NCBI RefSeq assembly: GCF_001591645.1
Contig: NZ_BCVH01000023.1
Location: 1 to 60,334 of the forward strand
Length of the DNA stretch: 60,334 bases
Direction of reading: 5' to 3'
Origin: Robertmurraya korlensis NBRC 107688
GTDB taxonomy: Bacteria > Bacillota > Bacilli > Bacillales > Cytobacillaceae
Shown here: positions 57,522 through 60,334 of the stretch, piece by piece
Layout: the number at the start of each line of letters is the position of its first letter
How positions within the stretch are numbered: the first letter of the stretch is position 1
Notes under the pieces: generated by a model
What the model was told of the DNA's origin: nothing
The model's database searches: none
The model's input: the letters and a program-made list of their open reading frames with translations, nothing else
Made by a program: the position numbers and the translations under genes

Positions 57522-57986
57522 GTGCCAAAAGGAATGGGGAAAGTCGTTGCCCAAAACAAAAAGGCAAACCACGACTACTTTATTGAAGAAACATATGAGG
57601 CAGGAATGGTTCTCCAAGGAACGGAAATTAAAGCAATTCGCGCAGGTCGTATCAATTTAAAAGACTCTTATGCGCGTATTCAAAATGGAGAAATATATTT
57701 ATTAAACGCCCATGTGAGCCCATATGAGCAAGGAAATCGCTACAATCACGACCCACTTCGCCAACGTAAGCTATTGCTTCATAAGAAAGAAATTGATAAG
57801 CTATTAGGCGAAACAAAGGAAGCGGGTTATGCACTAGTTCCTCTAAAAGTATACTTGAAAAATGGTTATGCTAAGATACTAATTGGACTAGGAAAAGGGA
57901 AAAAGAATTATGATAAGCGTGAGGATCTAAAGAAGAAGGAAGCAAAGCGCGATATCGAACGAGCTTTCCGAGAAAGACAAAAATAA
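57522..57986 (+). CDS. smpB: SsrA-binding protein SmpB
   Basis: 154 aa. Binds the tRNA-like domain of tmRNA and mimics the anticodon stem on stalled ribosomes. Motifs: [42 protein letters not shown] read in parts, [27 protein letters not shown], and the basic C-terminal tail [30 protein letters not shown] start behind AAAGGAGGAG; the upstream frame is rejected. Its partner ssrA lies 153 bp downstream. Confidence 0.97.
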   Translation: MPKGMGKVVAQNKKANHDYFIEETYEAGMVLQGTEIKAIRAGRINLKDSYARIQNGEIYLLNAHVSPYEQGNRYNHDPLRQRKLLLHKKEIDKLLGETKEAGYALVPLKVYLKNGYAKILIGLGKGKKNYDKREDLKKKEAKRDIERAFRERQK

Positions 57987-58007
57987 GTATCTTACAAAAA
58001 CTTACAA

Positions 58008-58035
58008 TTGAAATCGGTAAGAAGTATGCTATAAT
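58008..58035 (+). promoter_or_regulatory. Promoter of ssrA
   Basis: TTGAAA (58008-58013), 16-bp spacer, TGC-TATAAT extended -10 ending at 58035. Transcription should start near 58042, giving a roughly 100-nt 5' leader that is removed to make mature tmRNA. Confidence 0.75.
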
Positions 58036-58139
58036 AACATATGTCGGGTAACTGACAACATAATCTTAGCTCTGAAGCTTACCTTCAGGCTTTCCTAACG
58101 TACGCTAACGTGAAATACCAATAGCGCACCTTTTAATGA

Positions 58140-58498
58140 GGGGACGTTACGGATTCGACAGGGGTAGTTCGAGCTTAGGTTGCGAGTCGAGGGGATCGGC
58201 CTCGTTAAAACGTCAAAGCCTATAACTGGCAAAACAAACAACAACTTAGCTTTCGCTGCTTAATAGCGCGTAGCTGTTCCTCCCTCCATCGTCCATGTGG
58301 TAGGGTAAGGGACTCACTCTAAGTGGACTACGCCGGATCCCACCGTCTGAGGGTGAAGGAAGAGAACAACCAGACTAGCTCTGTGGACGCCTGTCGATAG
58401 GCAGAAACTTGAGCGAAATACGAATATGTCGACTACACTCGTAGACGCTTAAGTGCCGATATCTTTGGACGTGGGTTCGACTCCCACCGTCTCCACCA
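58140..58498 (+). ncRNA. ssrA: Transfer-messenger RNA (tmRNA)
   Basis: Begins GGGGACGTTACGGATTCGAC and ends with T arm GTGGGTTCGACTCCCAC, acceptor CGTCTCC and encoded ACCA; the 7-bp acceptor stem pairs with one G-T. 359 nt. The tag frame GGC AAA ACA AAC AAC AAC TTA GCT TTC GCT GCT TAA (58228-58263) gives AGKTNNNLAFAA including the tRNA alanine, with a second stop TAG next. The AFAA end should be a ClpXP degron. SmpB gene lies upstream. Confidence 0.97.
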
Positions 58499-58526
58499 AA
58501 TACATATTTGGTGGTTTTTATTTTTT
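58493..58526 (+). terminator. Terminator of ssrA
   Basis: CCACCAAAT and ATTTGGTGG pair around ACAT, followed by TTTTTATTTTTT. The 5' arm begins within the mature 3' ACCA end, so termination hairpin and tmRNA end overlap. Confidence 0.9.
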
Positions 58527-58561
58527 CTGGAGCAGTCAATCATAAAATCGGTTAAATGAAA

Positions 58562-59416
58562 CTAGTAAGGTTCAGGCTTATTGTATTCCAATTCTGTGAT
58601 TTGTACTTCGAACCACTTAAATTCACCGTCCTCCTCAAACCAGGTAACATCTGATTTACTAGGAATCCGTATGCCTTCAAATTCCTTGAATTCCTTATTA
58701 ATTCCTCCCCAATTACATAATACATATTTTCCATTAACTTCTCTGTACCTTTTCCCCGTGAAGCGAACAATGTCTCCTTTTTCATTAAAGGTAAATACAC
58801 CCGAAACAGTTATACCATCATACTCCATTGTTGCTTTCGCAGATTGTTTATCAATTTCTTGCCAAGTTATATAAGGACTTAGTGCAGCGGATGGAAACCA
58901 CATCATTTCTGCAAGGTAACGCATCATGGTGGCGGAGTTCATTTTTGCATCCTCAGCATTAACTACCGGATATAAAGAAAGGATTTTTATTTTCATTTTT
59001 CCTTTTCCGTCTCTTAAAGTATCTATTCCCGACAAATGGATGAACGGGTTCATTTTAACATCAGCAATCCAAACAAATCCTGGTTCGTCGATAGTAAAAT
59101 ACTGTTCTGCATTGGTTAACATCCACGATCCACTTTTTGATGTTCTCATTTTTCCTTCTTGTTTAAGGCGAACGGTTCTTATTGTCTTCTTACCGACTAC
59201 TTTGGAATTGTTTAGCCACTGTTGTACTGGATAGGGGAGATGTTTAATATCATTCTTATCAATTATTTTTGTGCTAGGATTACTACTATTAAATAAAGTG
59301 GTGACTTTTCCTTTTGCATCCTTTATAAACAAAACTTTTGCTGTCGCTGGGACTACAATTAATATCAATAATATAAGGGCAAATACAATAATAAGTACAA
59401 CTAACCATTTAGGCAT
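58562..59416 (-). CDS. Membrane-anchored hypothetical protein (DUF6544-like)
   Basis: 284 aa from the ATG at 59416, which follows GAAAGAAGGATTATT on the minus strand; the longer frame from 59482 has no RBS. One N-terminal membrane helix (about 4-24: LVVLIIVFALILLILIVV), then an extracytoplasmic domain rich in beta strands. Motifs HLPYPVQQWLNNSKVVGK, TIRTVRLKQEGKMR, YFTIDEPGFVWIADVKMNPFI, EMMWFPSAALSP and IRIPSKSDVTWFEEDGEFKWFEVQITELEYN fit the DUF6544 family. No known activity. Transcribed against the tmRNA terminator. Confidence 0.82.
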   Translation of the reverse strand: MPKWLVVLIIVFALILLILIVVPATAKVLFIKDAKGKVTTLFNSSNPSTKIIDKNDIKHLPYPVQQWLNNSKVVGKKTIRTVRLKQEGKMRTSKSGSWMLTNAEQYFTIDEPGFVWIADVKMNPFIHLSGIDTLRDGKGKMKIKILSLYPVVNAEDAKMNSATMMRYLAEMMWFPSAALSPYITWQEIDKQSAKATMEYDGITVSGVFTFNEKGDIVRFTGKRYREVNGKYVLCNWGGINKEFKEFEGIRIPSKSDVTWFEEDGEFKWFEVQITELEYNKPEPY

Positions 59417-59553
59417 AATAATCCTTCTTTCTTTTGCTATTTTAACTAGCATAACAATTATGAAGATTTTCAAAAACGACAAAAGTTACATATATTAGGA
59501 GTAGTGGACTTTACCTCCCAAAATAGAAAAAAGGCTAGGTGGGAAAAACTCTT

Positions 59554-60114
59554 ATGAAAATTAAAACCATTTGTAATTGGAATGATGAACTTTGGCAGGA
59601 AGTAGCAACTCTATATATTGAGGCATTTGGAGATAAGGGGGCCAAGCCAAGTAAAATCATTAAAAATATGCTTACACAAGGGATTGCTCAGCTTCATGTG
59701 GGATACAAAGATTCCGTAGCAATTGTTATGGCTCTAACAGGGAAACTCGTAAATGAGCGGATAATAATCATAGACTATTTGGCTGTATCTGCAAAAGAGC
59801 GAGGTCATGGACTGGGCAAACAATTTGTTGATTACCTGCGACAGAAAGCAGCTACCGAGGGGTATAAAAAATTAATTATTGAAGCTGAGTCTGTAGAGAC
59901 ACCAGAAAATAGAAGGCGTATCCACTTTTGGCAATCGTGTGGCTTCCTTCTCACCGAGTATGTCCATCACTATATTTGGGTCCCGGAAACCTATCATGCC
60001 ATGTACCTTCCACTCATTGTTGATTCGAGGAGGGTAACTGGAGAAGAACTGTTTGTGTATATCAATATCTTTCACAAGCTATCGTTTCGTGGAGGTGGGA
60101 AGGACGAAGGTTAG
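59554..60114 (+). CDS. GNAT-family N-acetyltransferase
   Basis: 186 aa. Acetyl-CoA-binding motif A is clear: IIDYLAVSAKERGHGLGKQFVDYLRQKA (R/Q-x-x-G-x-G/A type), followed by IIEAESV and HFWQSCGFLLTEYVHHYIW. I prefer ATG 59554 to GTG 59539, since AGGTGGG fits the spacing to the ATG and the GTG overlaps it. Monocistronic. Substrate unknown; could act on a small molecule or a protein amino group. Confidence 0.88.
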   Translation: MKIKTICNWNDELWQEVATLYIEAFGDKGAKPSKIIKNMLTQGIAQLHVGYKDSVAIVMALTGKLVNERIIIIDYLAVSAKERGHGLGKQFVDYLRQKAATEGYKKLIIEAESVETPENRRRIHFWQSCGFLLTEYVHHYIWVPETYHAMYLPLIVDSRRVTGEELFVYINIFHKLSFRGGGKDEG

Positions 60115-60225
60115 GAGTTTCGTTCGCTTTTTATAAAATTATCTTGTATTTTACTATGTAATTATGTAAGATAAGCTTTGGCTTCAGTAACGAAGTCTCT
60201 TTTAAAAATAATTCGAAAACAGAAG

Positions 60226-60254
60226 TTGACTTCTGCGAATTAAGGTGGTATAGT
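60226..60254 (+). promoter_or_regulatory. Strong promoter P1, probably of an rRNA operon
   Basis: TTGACT (60226-60231), 17-bp spacer, TATAGT (60249-60254), with AGAAG in front of the -35. The same AGAAGTTGAC is repeated 90 bp downstream, the arrangement of tandem P1/P2 rrn promoters in Bacillus. Confidence 0.8.
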
Positions 60255-60314
60255 AATACATGTAGCCAACGACGACTTGAAAAACGTAAGCTTGAAAAGA
60301 GTTTTTCGCAGAAG

Positions 60315-60320
60315 TTGACA
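60315..60320 (+). promoter_or_regulatory. -35 of second tandem promoter (P2), cut by window end
   Basis: TTGACA preceded by GCAGAAG, 89 bp after the P1 -35. The -10 would lie beyond 60334, so only part is seen. Confidence 0.65.
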
Positions 60321-60334
60321 CTGGTGAAATGATG

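Overview
The window looks like chromosomal DNA from an endospore-forming Bacillaceae bacterium (Bacillus sensu lato). Evidence: an alpha/beta-type small acid-soluble spore protein with a sigma-G-like -10 element; Bacillus-type operators (RAT/LicT, Zur, LexA, CtsR, CggR, MhqR-like); a textbook sigma-W promoter; short-form HisG paired with HisZ; Crh with Gln15; and gene order close to the B. subtilis uvrBA / hprK-his / trxB-yvcI-rapZ-glmR-whiA-crh-clpP / sigL-cggR-gapA...eno / secG-est-rnr-smpB-ssrA arc. I cannot name the species.

Layout. 1-235: a 52-bp tandem repeat and a minus-strand terminator. 236-6526: aryl-beta-glucoside locus with two paralogous 6-phospho-beta-glucosidases (one divergent), one BglP-type PTS permease and one LicT-type antiterminator; both divergent leaders carry a RAT/terminator pair. 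6588-8690: a 45-aa orphan and the YcgQ/YcgR pair behind a Zur box. 8902-14141: universal stress protein, soluble chemoreceptor, a GGTCATAAA repeat cluster, a MarR-DoxX operon under MhqR-like operators, and a 7-TM PAS-GGDEF-EAL protein. 14174-20235: small protein, SASP, csbA and uvrBA with an SOS box. 20348-23965: sigma-W-driven yvlA-yvlB-yvlD (yvlC missing) and a lipoprotein alkaline phosphatase. 24096-28117: hprK-lgt-yvoD-ppaX-yvoF. 28283-34826: complete hisZGDBHAFI operon. 34999-42309: TPR protein, trxB, yvcI-rapZ-glmR-whiA-crh and the convergent clpP. 42610-45184: 20-bp repeat array, an unknown membrane-anchored protein, tRNA-Arg(CCG), sigL and a glutaredoxin-like protein. 45312-52577: cggR-gapA-pgk-tpiA-gpmI-eno. 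52732-58498: aquaglyceroporin, secG-est-rnr-smpB and tmRNA. 58562-60114: membrane-anchored unknown and a GNAT acetyltransferase. The right edge shows tandem strong promoters that probably start an rRNA operon.

Functional links. Carbon control runs through the window: HprK phosphorylates HPr and Crh at Ser46, CcpA acts at cre sites (one overlaps the bglP -35), GlmR supports growth on gluconeogenic carbon sources, and CggR senses fructose-1,6-bisphosphate for lower glycolysis. SmpB, tmRNA and RNase R form a trans-translation and RNA-decay cluster.

Most of the window is conserved housekeeping DNA and I see no unmistakable new multi-gene system. The most interesting unexplained signal is a roughly 70-bp imperfect-palindrome element present three times (25890-25961, 31381-31448, 51170-51237), always between genes of a likely operon, with sequence-divergent but still paired outer arms. 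Next are the GGTCATAAA cluster, the 20-bp and 52-bp repeat arrays, a perfect 20-bp palindrome upstream of uvrB, and an orphan strong terminator between trxB and yvcI.
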